Assembly (NCBI GenBank): GCA_011317545.1
Contig: WUJK01000009.1
Coordinates: 682,001 to 746,000 of the forward strand
DNA length: 64,000 nucleotides
Direction of reading: 5' to 3'
DNA from: Coniella vitis
Lineage: Eukaryota; Ascomycota; Sordariomycetes; Diaporthales; Schizoparmaceae
Positions within the stretch are counted from its first letter, which is position 1. Each line of letters begins with the position of its first letter. The notes beneath the pieces were generated by a model. The model worked only from the letters and a program-made list of their open reading frames with translations. It was not told the origin of the DNA and ran no database searches. Shown one piece after another: positions 31,658 to 42,646 of this stretch. The translations under genes were made by a program, and so were the position numbers.

Positions 31658-34300
31658 ATGTCTGGCGGCGGGCTCGCATATACATATCCCTCCACGACTA
31701 CAAGACACGGCGCGATGCATCCAGCCCAGCAACAGCCCAGTCCTCCATATGTCTCGACGGAGCCAGCCTCGACTCGCACCCAGCGCTCAGACAGCGCCGT
31801 CCCGCTGGTGTCACGTCCCATTACCGCTCCGACCACAGCAAGGTCGAACAAACACAAAATGTCTTCAAGGCTCAAGGTCTGGCGCAGACTACGTCAAGAC
31901 AGTCTGCGCAGACAGAATCCTTTTTTGATGGGCGACAACCTGGTGGTGGAGCCATCCACCTCCTGGACGAGTCCAAGGCTGCAGCAGGCTGGCCACGACG
32001 CTTCCGCATGGACCACGCCCGTGTCAAGTCCCGCGCTTGCTCACGACGCCCAACGACGAAGGATGCCACATACACCCTCCTATGGTCGGCTAGTAGACGA
32101 TCCGAAGACGGATGCCAAAGTCTCGACAGACGAATTTGCGAAGCCACTCGAGCCCTCTTTGACCTACCCCAATCCAGATGAGCGGTATCGCCGAGGCTAC
32201 AAGGATCGGTTCCGGGATATAGGATGCAGTCCATCACGCGACTCCTCACTGCTCATGTACATATCCTTCTTTGGTGGCGTTGTCTGTGCGCTCGTCCATC
32301 ACCTCTTGTACGCCTATCTCGACGGCAAACTCGTTGCGAAGCAAAGTATCATGCTTCGGTGCGGCACGTTGATGGCCTATGCCTCGAAAGCAGGCTTCAG
32401 CTCTGCCATCATCACGGCTTTCAACCAGCACGTGTGGGTCACTGTGCGCTCCCGCTTCATGAGCATCAAAGGCTTGGATGCTCTCTTTGCAGGCACGAGC
32501 AACATGATGGCCATGGCCAACCTCGAGTTCCTCGCGCATGCCAAGCAGGCCTTTACGCTGGCTCTCATCGCCTGGCTGACTCCCTTTATTGTCATTCTCA
32601 CCTCCAACACCTTGCTCGTGGAGCTGCAAAGCAGGACGGTGACGGGGCTGTGTCCGGCTGTGCGAACGCTCAACTTTACGTTTGAAGAGACGGCCAACTG
32701 GCGACACCCTACCGAGATTGGCGGCCAGTACGAAGTGCCCTTGTCGATATGGAACATTACTTCCAAGAACACGTCGGATCCATACTACTTTGACTACTAT
32801 ACCGGCGAAGGCGCCTCCATCCAGCAGACCACCACACTTGGGGCCTTCTTGGAAGAAGTTGTGCCGCTGAAAAACGCCTCGGCCACCATTTGTGGTTCTG
32901 GCTGGAACTGCACGTATACTGTGGCCTTTACCGGCCCCGGGTATGAGTGCAAGGAAATGGCCAGTGGGGTTGGGGCCCAAGTCCAGAACCTGACCCAAGA
33001 GTCTGGCCAAGCGGTTGCGCCCTTTGGCATCGACATCTTACTGCCCGAAGGCGACTGGAGCTACTATGCCTTTACTAGCGGCGGAGAGTACGCGACTGCG
33101 CAGCTGGCCGAGGTGCAGCAATCCGGGATTCCTTATGGAGATGGACCATTCCCAGCCCATCTGGGCGCCCTGCGAACGGAACCAGTCATCTGGATTGGCT
33201 ACGTCGTGCTCAACCATCCCAACGCGACCCAACCCAACCGGACGGATCCAGGCTGGAACGATGCCTTCACGCCCAAGATCATTGCCTGCGAGCACAAGGA
33301 GACGCGCTATGTAGCAAACTTTACCTACACAAGTGGCACGCAATTTGCCAGGATCATCAACCAGACATTCGGGGCACCCATCATCAACACCACCTACCTT
33401 CCTGGCGTCATGGCGAACGATGGCACCAACGACAATACCACAGCGACTCCGGAATCCAACTATGTCCTTCCCACCGACGTTGCTCACTACCGCAAGACAG
33501 CCGCATACCATTCCCTGGGCAAGATGCTGCGGACCTTTATCAACGGGACTATTGCCGTCGAGGACACGCTCGTGCAGCCAATCGAAAACACACAAGCCGT
33601 CCAGACCAAGCTCATTGATGAGCTGAGCAATGCTTTCCCCTTTCCGGACCTCATGAAACGCGTCCAAGGGCTGTACCAGGACATGATCCTGTCCATGTTC
33701 TCGAACCCGCAATATGTCGAGGTCGTCTGGGCTGCGCGACCCGGTGAGCAGACAGGCTCGCGGCTCGTTGGCGGCACGGGCGCGGACGATCCCGACTATC
33801 TGTATCCTTGCACCCGCTTCCAATACGCCAACACCTATGCCTACGACGCGCGCATTCTCTGGCTTGTCTACGGCGTCACGATCCTGTTCAGCCTCGCATG
33901 CGTCGTTGTGGGCGCGCTCGCGATCCGCGAAAACGGGGGGGTCCAACGCAACACGCGCTTCTCGAGTATCGTCGCCGCCACAAGAGGTCCCGCTCTCGAC
34001 AAGATTGCATGGGCAGGACCGCTGCAGGACCGTGGCGACGTGCCCTCTGATGTCAAGAAGCTGAAGATTGGGTACGGTGTGATGCGCGATATGGACACGA
34101 AACACCTGTCAGCCATGGACCTTGGTCCGGACCCGTACCTGATTGTGGATGATGATAATACTGCGTACCCACCATCGCACGAGTATCCGCGGCCGGGAAG
34201 AGGGTACACGTCGGGGTATCTTGGCGAATTCAGGTGCGGGTTTGCGCTCAAGGGTGATGTCGACCAGCGGCATCGCGAGGGAAGTTTGTTTCATCAATGA
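31658..34300 (+). CDS. Large four-helix membrane protein with N-glycosylated ectodomain, function unknown
   Basis: A single exon of 880 aa, starting at the first ATG in frame; the frame opens slightly upstream but only at a GTG codon. The first 195 residues are hydrophilic and cytosolic-like. Three hydrophobic segments follow near residues 200-222 (MYISFFGGVVCALVHHLLYA), 240-262 and 297-320 (LALIAWLTPFIVILTS). A region of about 400 residues then carries more than a dozen N-X-S/T sites (for example NFT, NIT, NAS, NCT, NLT, NAT, NRT) and paired cysteines. A fourth helix lies near 733-757 (ILWLVYGVTILFSLACVVVG), followed by a cytosolic tail of about 120 residues. This matches a widespread uncharacterised fungal family. 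Some members are mislabelled formylmethionine-deformylase-like; no deformylase motif is present. A plasma-membrane or wall-facing surface protein is the best inference. Confidence 0.8.
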   Translation: MSGGGLAYTYPSTTTRHGAMHPAQQQPSPPYVSTEPASTRTQRSDSAVPLVSRPITAPTTARSNKHKMSSRLKVWRRLRQDSLRRQNPFLMGDNLVVEPSTSWTSPRLQQAGHDASAWTTPVSSPALAHDAQRRRMPHTPSYGRLVDDPKTDAKVSTDEFAKPLEPSLTYPNPDERYRRGYKDRFRDIGCSPSRDSSLLMYISFFGGVVCALVHHLLYAYLDGKLVAKQSIMLRCGTLMAYASKAGFSSAIITAFNQHVWVTVRSRFMSIKGLDALFAGTSNMMAMANLEFLAHAKQAFTLALIAWLTPFIVILTSNTLLVELQSRTVTGLCPAVRTLNFTFEETANWRHPTEIGGQYEVPLSIWNITSKNTSDPYYFDYYTGEGASIQQTTTLGAFLEEVVPLKNASATICGSGWNCTYTVAFTGPGYECKEMASGVGAQVQNLTQESGQAVAPFGIDILLPEGDWSYYAFTSGGEYATAQLAEVQQSGIPYGDGPFPAHLGALRTEPVIWIGYVVLNHPNATQPNRTDPGWNDAFTPKIIACEHKETRYVANFTYTSGTQFARIINQTFGAPIINTTYLPGVMANDGTNDNTTATPESNYVLPTDVAHYRKTAAYHSLGKMLRTFINGTIAVEDTLVQPIENTQAVQTKLIDELSNAFPFPDLMKRVQGLYQDMILSMFSNPQYVEVVWAARPGEQTGSRLVGGTGADDPDYLYPCTRFQYANTYAYDARILWLVYGVTILFSLACVVVGALAIRENGGVQRNTRFSSIVAATRGPALDKIAWAGPLQDRGDVPSDVKKLKIGYGVMRDMDTKHLSAMDLGPDPYLIVDDDNTAYPPSHEYPRPGRGYTSGYLGEFRCGFALKGDVDQRHREGSLFHQ

Positions 34301-35415
34301 TTAAAAGGAGCAGGGGGGGGGGCGTCTTGTTTTCTTATGCTCCTCTACTTGCTTTTTGCTTAATGGGTCAAAGAGGTACATGCATAGACTTGAGACTCGA
34401 TGTCTAGAGCGAGCGCATAGCGTGATGGGGTCAATGGATCGTTGGGGCGTTTTTGGGGCGTGTTTCTCTGTCTTTTGGGGGGGGGGGGAGGGGTGGCTCT
34501 TGGCTTTTATGGAGGCACTCGGGATATGGAAGAGTAGCCATGGGGCTTTTGCATACCAAGTCGGCGTACTTGGAGCGGCGGGTTATACTACGTAGCCACG
34601 CTGGATGGAAAAGAGCATTTTGTGGAAGTTGTAATGAGCCAGCAGCATGGTTTGAGCCATGCCATGTTTCTCGTCTTGGGAAACAATGTTCGTCTAGCCG
34701 CTATGTCCTGAGGGCGCGTATCTGGTCCAGACTACCCAATCTAACCAAGGGCTTGGTGAGCCAATCGAGGAAATCGTTTCTGACCAGCTCTCTGGCCTAT
34801 TCAGGTAGTCCCAGGCCATGTAGTACGTAGTATGTATGCATGAGCGCTATCCGGCCCGATTGTCTGGGGCCCTTTGGCCAACGGTGTGTCCTGTGTAAGT
34901 GGGACTTGGCTTTGCTCCGCAGACTACGTGCTATGTAACGGATTCCCACTTGACTCGCGAAGCCATTCCCGGGCGGCCTGTCTTCTTTTTGCTTCTCTTC
35001 CCCGGATTTTCATTAGCCGATTTGCCAGATGATGGGCTTCTCAAACTATATGCATAGTACATAGTGTGCATCACAGGGTCTTTCTTTGAGCGGGGCCCCG
35101 CGCCTTTGTTTGCCCAGCCATCCCCACACCACAGGACACGGCGGAGGAGGTGGGATGAGGAAGCGAGTTGTCCAGCGGAGATCTCGGCTCGGTTTTCTTT
35201 TCTTTTCTTTTTTCTTCTTTTTCCTTTTTTTTTTTTTTTGTGTCTTTCTTTCTTTTCTTTCTCGCAAAGTCTAGTACAGAGAATGTGTTGAGACTGGCGG
35301 AATAGTGCCTTTCACAAGTCCACAGTCACGATATAAATGTAAATTATTCAGCACCCACAGACATGATACACTAGGCAAACACTCGACAAGCAGAAGCTGC
35401 CGTGCACGCTTCTAC

Positions 35416-35446
<31 letters not shown>

Positions 35447-35949
35447 CTATGTATAGCCGAGCCGAGCGGTTGACAGCATACCTGTTCCGCGCACACAACA
35501 CTTCTCTCTTGCCTGACTACCCAGCTTCGGCTTTCGCTCTAGGCTAGGAAATAGACATACGTACGTACAGAGTGCATATGCCATACCTTGGAGCGTCCCC
35601 CTCCCTCTGCCCACTGCCATGGCGTGACTAGACTTGCTAGTTGAGCTTGTGCGGCCCCGAGACGGGTTAGGGATTCCCACACGCGCGACAGGATGACTTT
35701 ATTCTTAGGTTGTTTACCCAGAGTCATTATGACTATGCAAGAGGCTCCTTCTATGTGGTATAAGTACTGCGTCCGCAGAAGACCGTGTTATCATTTATTA
35801 CTCATATGGTCTGGCTTTCCTGCTCACAAAAGGTGATACCTTTTGATATACAGGATACAGCAACGTCCCGGCTTTGTTTTAACCGCCAGTCACCTCACTT
35901 CATCGCCAAAGTGTTGACTGAACGAGTAAGGGTTGAGTCTTGTTCAACG
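34301..35949. other. Intergenic 1.65-kb region, no gene seen
   Basis: It contains G runs near 34312 and 34479, a long pyrimidine tract (about 35192-35262), an alternating A/T tract (35415-35445) and TACTATGTA at 35445. The right part is the promoter of the carboxylesterase. Confidence 0.45.
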
Positions 35950-38381
35950 ATGCGGGCCTTCACTTCCACCACCTCGTCCTCGGCGGGATGGCTTACCCTG
36001 CTGCTCTCCCCAATGGCCATAGTCGTTCATGCCACTGGTCCTTTAGGCCATACTCTCAACGGAACTTGTAAGTTGTTGAAGACGTATCCGTGGACGTGGT
36101 TGGAGAACAAAGTATCGAAGCACTATTTTCTGCAATCTCATCATCTTCATCATCTTCATCACCACCACCAGCCTAGGCCAATTTCTTTTTTTAACACACC
36201 ATCCCCCCCAAACAGACAAAGGCATCTCCCTCCCCCAATACTCCCAAGAAGCCTTCCTGGGCATCCCCTACGCAAACTCGTCCCGCCGCCTGCACCTCGC
36301 AAGCCCCCTGCACGAAACCTGGACCGGCACACGTCCCGCGGTCGAGAACGGCGCAACGTGCCCCGGAGCAGCGCCGGGCCAGTACGCGTACGGCTGGCCC
36401 GTGGCAGAGGACTGTCTCAACTTTAACCTCGTGCGGCCCGCTGGCAGCAGCACCCAGGCTGCCAGCAACAACAACAATGCCTCCTCCTCCTCCTCCTTCT
36501 CGGACCCGATCCCCGTCATGGTGTGGATCTACGGCGGCGGCTTCTACCAGGGCGCGATCCGCGATCCAGAGTTCAACCAGACGTGGCTGGTGCGCACGTC
36601 GCAGGAGATGGGCCAGCCTGTGATGGTGATTACGCTGAATTCGAGGCTGAGTGCGTGGGGGTATCTCAATTCGGAGGAGGCGATTCGGCAGGGCGTGGCG
36701 AATTTGGGGTTGAGGGATGTCTGGAAGTTTTTGGAATGGCTTCATGGTGAGTTTTTTGGCCTTTTCCTTTCTTGCTCTTTTTTCCCCCTTCCCACAAAGA
36801 TACTCACATCTCTTTGCTTCAGAGAATATCAGGGGATTCGGCGGTGATCCCAACAGGATCACAGTATTTGGCCAGTCGTCGGGTGGCTTGACGGTGGAAA
36901 TGCTTGTAAGTGTCTGTCTGGACTTTTGCTCCCGAATATTTGTTGCTGATTTTGTCTCATTCCCCCCTTCTTTGAACCAAAAAATACGCACTCACTCACA
37001 CGATACTGTCCCCCAAAACTATACAGGCAATGGCCTACAGCGGCAACCACAAGCTCTTCAACAACGGCATCACCTCCAGCATCACCCTCTTCTCGCCCTT
37101 CTGGTCCACGATTGCCGCGCAGCAGAACCTCTACACGCAGCTCCTCAACGCCACCAACTGCGAGAATGAAAATGACAGCATGGAGTGTCTGCGGCAGTGT
37201 AAGTACTTGTAGCGTCTCCCTGGGGCCTCTTTGCTCTCCTCGTTTCATCCAACTTCTTCCTTGGACCTTCATCTTCTAAATATGATAAAACACGACCCCC
37301 CCAAAAAACACCCCCCCCCCATTCATCCAAATCATCAAAACCAACCATCTCATCCTGGCTGACTGACTGACTGGCTGACTGACCTCTTTTTGTCTTTCTT
37401 CCCACCAACACAGTAGACTTTTCTGCCTTCAACGCCAGCGTGACAAGCCTGAACGGAGCCGGCAAAGGCTGGCGCCCCGTCGTCGACGGCGATTTCCTCA
37501 AAAACTCACCCCACCACCAGTTCGCCCACGCCCAGGTCGCCCCGATCCCGCTGCTGGTCGGCTGCAACACGGACGAAGGGCTGAGCACCTTTGCCACGGC
37601 CGCAAACACCTCGGCCGAGCTGGCTGCCGCCCTCCAAGCGACCATGAGCCTCACGCCCAGCATGGCCGAGGAAGTGCTCGCTTTGTACCCGGCCAACGAA
37701 GGAGACGAGCAGCAAGGTGATGACAACAACAACAACAGCAACAGTACAAACACTTCTTCTTCTTCTTCCACGGCTGTCTACCAGTACCCGCCCTACTCCC
37801 AACCCATGTCCCTCGACTGGCCCGCCCTCACCGCCACCATCGGCACCCAAGCCGGCACCATGACCCGCCGCGGCTACGCCATGGGCGGCGACTGGTCCGC
37901 CATGTCGGGCCGCCGTCTGACCGCCTCGCACTGGGCGCAGGCCACGCGGGGCGCCCCCGTCTACTCGTACCGCTTCGACACCGACGTCCACCGCTTCCCG
38001 CTCGTCGGCCCCCCCAACACCGCCGCCGGCCTGGGCTTCAGCCAGCACGGCGCAGACCTGTCGTACGACTTCCGCCTGCCCTACGTGCCGTACACGGCCA
38101 ACTTCCCGCTGCAGGCGAACGTCTCGGCGCTGCACAAGGTCAGCTATGCCATCCAGGCGGCGTGGATCAGCTTTGCGGCGACGAGCAACCCGAATCACCA
38201 CGGGCTGGACTATGTGCCCGAGTGGCCCGAGTACACGGCGTCCGGGCAGAATATGGTGTGGAATGGGACGTTGGATGATACGGTGAATATTCATGTGGAA
38301 AACGATACCTTTCGCGAGGCGCAGATTGGGTGGTGGATGGATCACTGGGGATATCTGCTGCTCAAAGGCTTTCCTGTTTGA
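35950..38381 (+). CDS. Secreted type-B carboxylesterase/lipase (alpha/beta hydrolase)
   Basis: The enzyme hydrolyses carboxylic esters outside the cell. It has five exons, 35950-36067, 36216-36746, 36823-36905, 37027-37198 and 37414-38381, and encodes 623 aa. All donors are GTAAGT or GTGAGT and the frame holds across four junctions. Features in order: a signal peptide ending near VVHATG, the early motif FLGIPYA, the EDCLNFN signature of the family, the oxyanion hole GGGFYQG, the nucleophile elbow FGQSSGG (Ser in GxSxG), and a C-terminal SQHGADLSY segment that supplies the catalytic His. Two low-complexity inserts interrupt the fold: Asn/Ser-rich after LVRPAG, and Asp/Asn/Ser-rich after LYPANEGDEQ. 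The next gene, a Zn2Cys6 regulator, is convergent with only 41 bp between stop codons. Natural substrate unknown. Confidence 0.92.
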
Positions 38382-38422
38382 AGGGTGAGCCGGAAAACAA
38401 TACCCGTAGTGCTCTTTCCAAT

Positions 38423-40102
38423 TCAGACAATCAAACATGGATCTGCCATGCCTCTCATCTCCTGCAGCCAATTGCCCGTCTCCTGCTCGCCAGCTCTACG
38501 GCGCGCGTCTCTTGTTTCCCATATGCCCTCGAGCATATCAGAAGCCGTGGTGACGTAGCCCCAAGGACAGATAAACGGCGAGGCGAAGCGGATGGCGTTC
38601 AAGCGCCGCAAACACCGTGTCCTCGCCTCCACGTCATCGGTCTGGGCACTGGCGATGAACGTGGGCCACACCAGCCCTTTGGCGAGCAAATGGGTAATGG
38701 GCACGTAGCCGATACACGCCAGAAGCTCCGCGTGCAGCGACTCCACCGTCACGCGCGTGTGCGGCGCAGCATCGGGCACCACGAGCAAGATGTAGAGACA
38801 CACAGCCAGGCGGTGGATGTTTGCCATGTGCGTGCGAATCTCGCGGTCGTCCACGGCCGCCAGGCCTTTGATCTTGTAGACCCACGCACGGACGTCAAAC
38901 GCAAACAGCTCCTCGCAAAACTGGACAGCCTCTTGCACGTCGTGGGAACAGAGCCTGGTCGCCTGGGCCAAGATATGCAAGACGACAGGGGGGCAGCATC
39001 CGTAGGTATGTGCAGCCACCTTTTCGAGCGAAGCCACAAAGTCGATGGACTGGAGGGTCGACACCAGCGTGTCTTCTGGTTTGGAAAACCCCGAGGCATA
39101 GACATTGTAGGCAATGCAATCCGCAATGACAATGTCGGCCAGCTGCACAAGGTCTGGAGGCAGGCGGTGTTCCAGACTCTGCAGCGAGGCGAGCAGATGG
39201 GCGGCCGCCTTGATATGCGTCGTCCACTTGCCGCGGCCCGAGTCGATGAGGTCGAAGTTGATGAAGAAGACCACGGCAATCATGGCCATGGGCCTTGTTT
39301 CGGGCGTCAAGTGGTCCAAGGTCTGGCGCAGCAGCCGATAGGCCCGGCCTTTGGCAGTGAGCGCATCAATGAGATGTTGCTGGTAGGGCGCGCCAAAGAA
39401 GCGACACATGACGAACCGGTGCACTGCCGAAGTGGCCAGGATGATCTCGCGCAGGTACGCATAGTCATGGACCAATGTGAGCATCGTCCGAAACGGGTTG
39501 CCGGCGCCAGCCTGGTCGTACGAAACCAGATCTGGACAGAGGGCCTTGTCGACTGTAGAAAGCATAGCCCAAGTATCAGCCCGCTGCTGCCCCACAGCCC
39601 ACAACACGGTCCATGTATGGGGTCACAACCTACAATGGCTGATATACAACCTGTTGACAGGCTGCATGTCCTGGAGCAGGGGCTCGACGAGAGAGATGCG
39701 GACCGGCTGCGCGAGCGCCAGGTCCGGGACAGCCGCGCCACTGATCAGAGACGACGGCTGCGACGACGACAGAGAGGACGACGACGACGACGACGACGAC
39801 GACGACCAAGATATGACAAGCTGGCCTGCCTTGTCTGCCGTAGTTGCAGGAGACGGGCTCGCAGCAGCAGACACCTGCTGGGGTGAGGATGGTTTCTTGG
39901 GCCGTGTCTCGGCCGTGAGGGCGTCAGTCCATCGCAGCAGGGCGCCGTAGCCGAGACACTGCTCGCCTCGCGCGTGGCACTTTTCGCAGCCGGGAAACGA
40001 GCGGTCGCAGCGCAGGCGCCTTCGACGACAGTTGTGGCATGGCTTCTGCGGTGGCTCGGGATGTGCACGCCCCCAATCGGCAGCAAGCAGCGGGCGTGGC
40101 AT
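38423..40102 (-). CDS. Zn2Cys6 transcription factor
   Basis: A DNA-binding regulator. It has two exons on the minus strand, 40102-39634 and 39552-38423, and encodes 532 aa. The 81-bp intron has a GTAGGT donor and a CTACAG acceptor, and its removal gives RLYISHFDKALCPDL in frame, the usual entry to the middle homology region of this class. The binuclear cluster is perfect: C22-x2-C25-x6-C32-x6-C39-x2-C42-x6-C49, starting CHNCRRRRLRC. A poly-Ser tract (TCG repeat) follows at about residues 93-105. The C-terminal 375 residues are helical, as in fungal_trans_2-type regulators. I start at the ATG at 40102; the frame also opens at a TTG two codons upstream. The gene sits between an esterase (convergent) and an exporter (divergent, 761 bp apart), so local regulation of both is a reasonable inference. 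Confidence 0.9.
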
Positions 40103-40725
40103 TCTCAAATAACAATATGCAGGACATGGCCCATGCGACCCTCACAAAACAGTCTAGCCCCTGAACAGGCAGGCCAGCCATAGCATGGAGGCGTGGGCAA
40201 GGAAAGCAGCGCGTTGAGACTTCCACATGCGGCCTAAAAGAGGCGCAAGAGAAAGTCGGCCCGTGGTCAAACACAGCCTGACTGACAGGTCGAGACCATG
40301 ATTAGGCGATGTGTTTTGTCATCAGTGGACGGGACGGGACGGGTTGTGAGTTACTGTGCGAGATGCGGCACTGCCACTGTACAGCGGTGGTATTATGTAA
40401 TAGTAAACATGGATGGCACTGCCACATACTTTTCGACTTGGGCAAAGTTCAAGCTAGGCCCCGGTGGGGCAGCCCAGCCACAGGTCGTGCGGCAGCGGAA
40501 ACACTGGGGCCACCGAGGCTTGGGAGGCTCACCAGTGGACTTGGCTCTTTGCGCAGCAGCCAGCCCTACTATGTATGCCCCATTCGGCAACCAGACAACA
40601 ACGAATGCCCAGACGGCCAGACCATGTACGTACTTTAACCTTTGGAGCCGGCACTCTCCTGGGTGCCACTACACAAAGCTCGTGCTTCAGCTCTTGCTTC
40701 ACTAGAACCATGTCCTCGAGTGCCA

Positions 40726-40734
40726 CCGGGACGG
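40726..40734. promoter_or_regulatory. Candidate Zn2Cys6 site, everted CCG-N3-CGG
   Basis: The sequence reads CCGGGACGG. Zn2Cys6 proteins recognise paired CGG half-sites in direct, inverted or everted arrangement; Leu3 uses an everted pair. The site lies 32 bp before the TATATA element of the exporter gene and 130 bp before its ATG. Such triplets are common in GC-rich DNA, so chance occurrence is quite possible. Confidence 0.25.
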
Positions 40735-40765
40735 TGAGGAGCATGCCCTATCTGGGGCGTGCGCA

Positions 40766-40771
40766 TATATA
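40766..40771 (+). promoter_or_regulatory. Candidate TATA box of the MFS exporter gene
   Basis: TATATA in GCATATATAGC, 98 bp upstream of the ATG at 40864. Position and sequence are appropriate. Confidence 0.45.
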
Positions 40772-40863
40772 GCAAAAGATGGCGCCGCGTGCTGGACTCG
40801 GGCACAGTCACAGAGGCTCCACCATGCTGGGAGCAACAAGACGCAGCGACAGAGAAGGCCGGA

Positions 40864-42646
40864 ATGGGAACCGACAAGGACGTCGAGACCGGCTCGCGCC
40901 CCGTCTCCTCTTGCCGCCCGCTTGACCCAGCAGAACTCCAGCGTCTGGGAAGGCAGCGGCCCAAAGTCTTTGCAAGCACTGGGAGGGAAATCCTCTTCTG
41001 TGCATCCATGCTGTTGGCTCAAATGATGTCGGTACGTCGTCTCTCTCCTCCTGCGCCCGGCTCTGCGCCCTCGTGCCATGGAGTTTGTCCGTCACCTGAC
41101 TGGTGCTCGTGCCGTGCGGTGCCGTGCGACATGGCATAGGAATACTTTGTATCCGGCTTCAACATCTTCCTTCCCCAACTCACTGTCGCCATGGAGATCC
41201 CAGACAGTGCCCAGGTCTGGCCAGCGAGTGTATTTTCGCTGGTGATCGGAGCATCCCTCCTCCCTTTTGGCCGGCTTTCGGATATCTTGGGCGGTTATGC
41301 TGTCTTCACTGGTGGCATGGCCTGGTACTGTGCCTGGACCCTCATCGGCGGCTTCAGTACAGACTATCAGATGCTCATTGCATGTCGGGCACTACAGGGC
41401 CTGGGTGCTGCTGCCTTTATGCCAGCCGGGGTCATGAACCTCGGCAAAACATATCGTCCTGGGCCGAGGAAGAATCTTGTCTTTGGCCTGTACGGAGCCT
41501 GCGCACCGCTCGGCTTTTATTTTGGCATCCTGATTGCAGGCATCAGCAACGACTTGCTGTCTTGGAGGTGGTATTTCTGGATCGGGGCCATGCTCATGTT
41601 TGTCGTATGCATTGGTGGCTTGCTTAGCATTCCACAAGACATTCCCGCCCGGCTGCGTGGGGACATGGACTACCTGGGCATCCTTACCATCGTACCGCCT
41701 CTTGTGCTGATTGTCTTTGGCGTCACCGACGGTCCCTATGCACCCAACGGCTGGCGGACGGGCTACATTGTGGCCGCGTTGGCGGTGGGCGTGCTGCTCT
41801 TGGGCGTGGCGACGTATGTGGAAGGATGGGTCAGCTCGGAGCCTCTGCTCCCAAGCAGCATGTTCAAGCCGCGGCACATGAAGACGCTGATGGTGGCTCT
41901 CATATTTTCCTACGGGACAAATGGGGTTTTCCTGTACTATGCAAGCTTTTAGTAAGTTGTCGCCTTTTCGACGCTTGTTCTGCTCCAGAGGGTGCAGGAG
42001 GGTAGGTGGGTTGGTTTACTGACTCGGCGCCAGTCTCATCGATGTGATGGGATACAGTACGTTTCAGACGGCGCTGGCCTTTACCCCCATGGTCGTGGGT
42101 GGCATCGTGATTGCTGCCGTTGGCAGCTTCACCTTGCACCTGCTGCCGGGCCGGATGCTCCTGGTGGTTTCTGGGCTAGGCTATGTGCTGAGCGTGCTCA
42201 TGTTTGCCCTGCTGCCCGCGGGGGGCTCGTACTGGGCATTCGTGCTGCCCGCCATGATTGGCAGCACCATTGGCCTCGACATAGCCTACAATGTGAGCAA
42301 CGTCTTCATCACAACCAACATAACGCTGCGGTACCAGGGCGCAGCAGGAGCGCTGATCAACAGCCTGTTCTTCTTCCCCGTCAGCCTGTTTCTGGGGGTG
42401 GCGGACGTCGTGTCGGCCGCGTTCGCGTCTCAAGGCCAACGGACAAGCTACAAGGCGGCATTCTGGTTCGGCACTGGCTGCGCTGCGGCAGCACTGGTGT
42501 TGTTTTGCTTCATCGATCCGGGCAAAGCGGTAAGCCAGCTGCGACCAGAGGAGAATGAAGCGGCAGAAGAATATGACAATGGTGAAGCAGGAAAATCGAG
42601 AGCCGGGCAGACGATCAGTGAGGGAAACGTGGTATTTCTCGGCTGA
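40864..42646 (+). CDS. MFS exporter, DHA2 (drug:H+ antiporter-2) type
   Basis: A multidrug- or metabolite-efflux type membrane transporter. It has three exons, 40864-41031, 41140-41951 and 42034-42646, and encodes 530 aa. Junctions read MMSEYFVSGF and YYASFYLIDVMGY in frame. The start MGTDKDVETG is the first ATG in frame; the frame opens earlier only at a GTG. Landmarks are TM1 (AQMMSEYFVSGFNIFLPQL), the loop 2-3 motif GRLSDILGG, and RALQGLGAAAFMPAG in TM4, followed by a GLYGACAPLGF motif C-like turn. About 13-14 hydrophobic segments can be seen, which suits DHA2 over DHA1. It is closest in character to fungal ATR1/aminotriazole-resistance-like proteins. The C-terminal tail is short and acidic. 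It is divergent from the Zn2Cys6 gene and probably shares its regulation. Substrate unknown. Confidence 0.9.

Larger units (their letters stand above)
40103..40863. promoter_or_regulatory. Shared divergent promoter of the Zn2Cys6 factor and the MFS exporter
   Basis: A 761-bp intergenic region between two divergent start codons. It contains one TACTATGTA (40567), an everted CCG-N3-CGG (40726-40734) and a TATATA (40766-40771) on the exporter side. No ORF of coding character. Confidence 0.5.

Noticed and set aside
37506..38471. A 321-codon minus-strand open frame
   Set aside because: Antisense shadow of the carboxylesterase last exon, rich in Gly, Arg and Val.
38330..39886. A 518-codon plus-strand open frame
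   Set aside because: Antisense to the Zn2Cys6 regulator, which has a perfect cysteine cluster, a clean intron and family features. The plus-strand translation is Arg/His/Gln-rich without domains.
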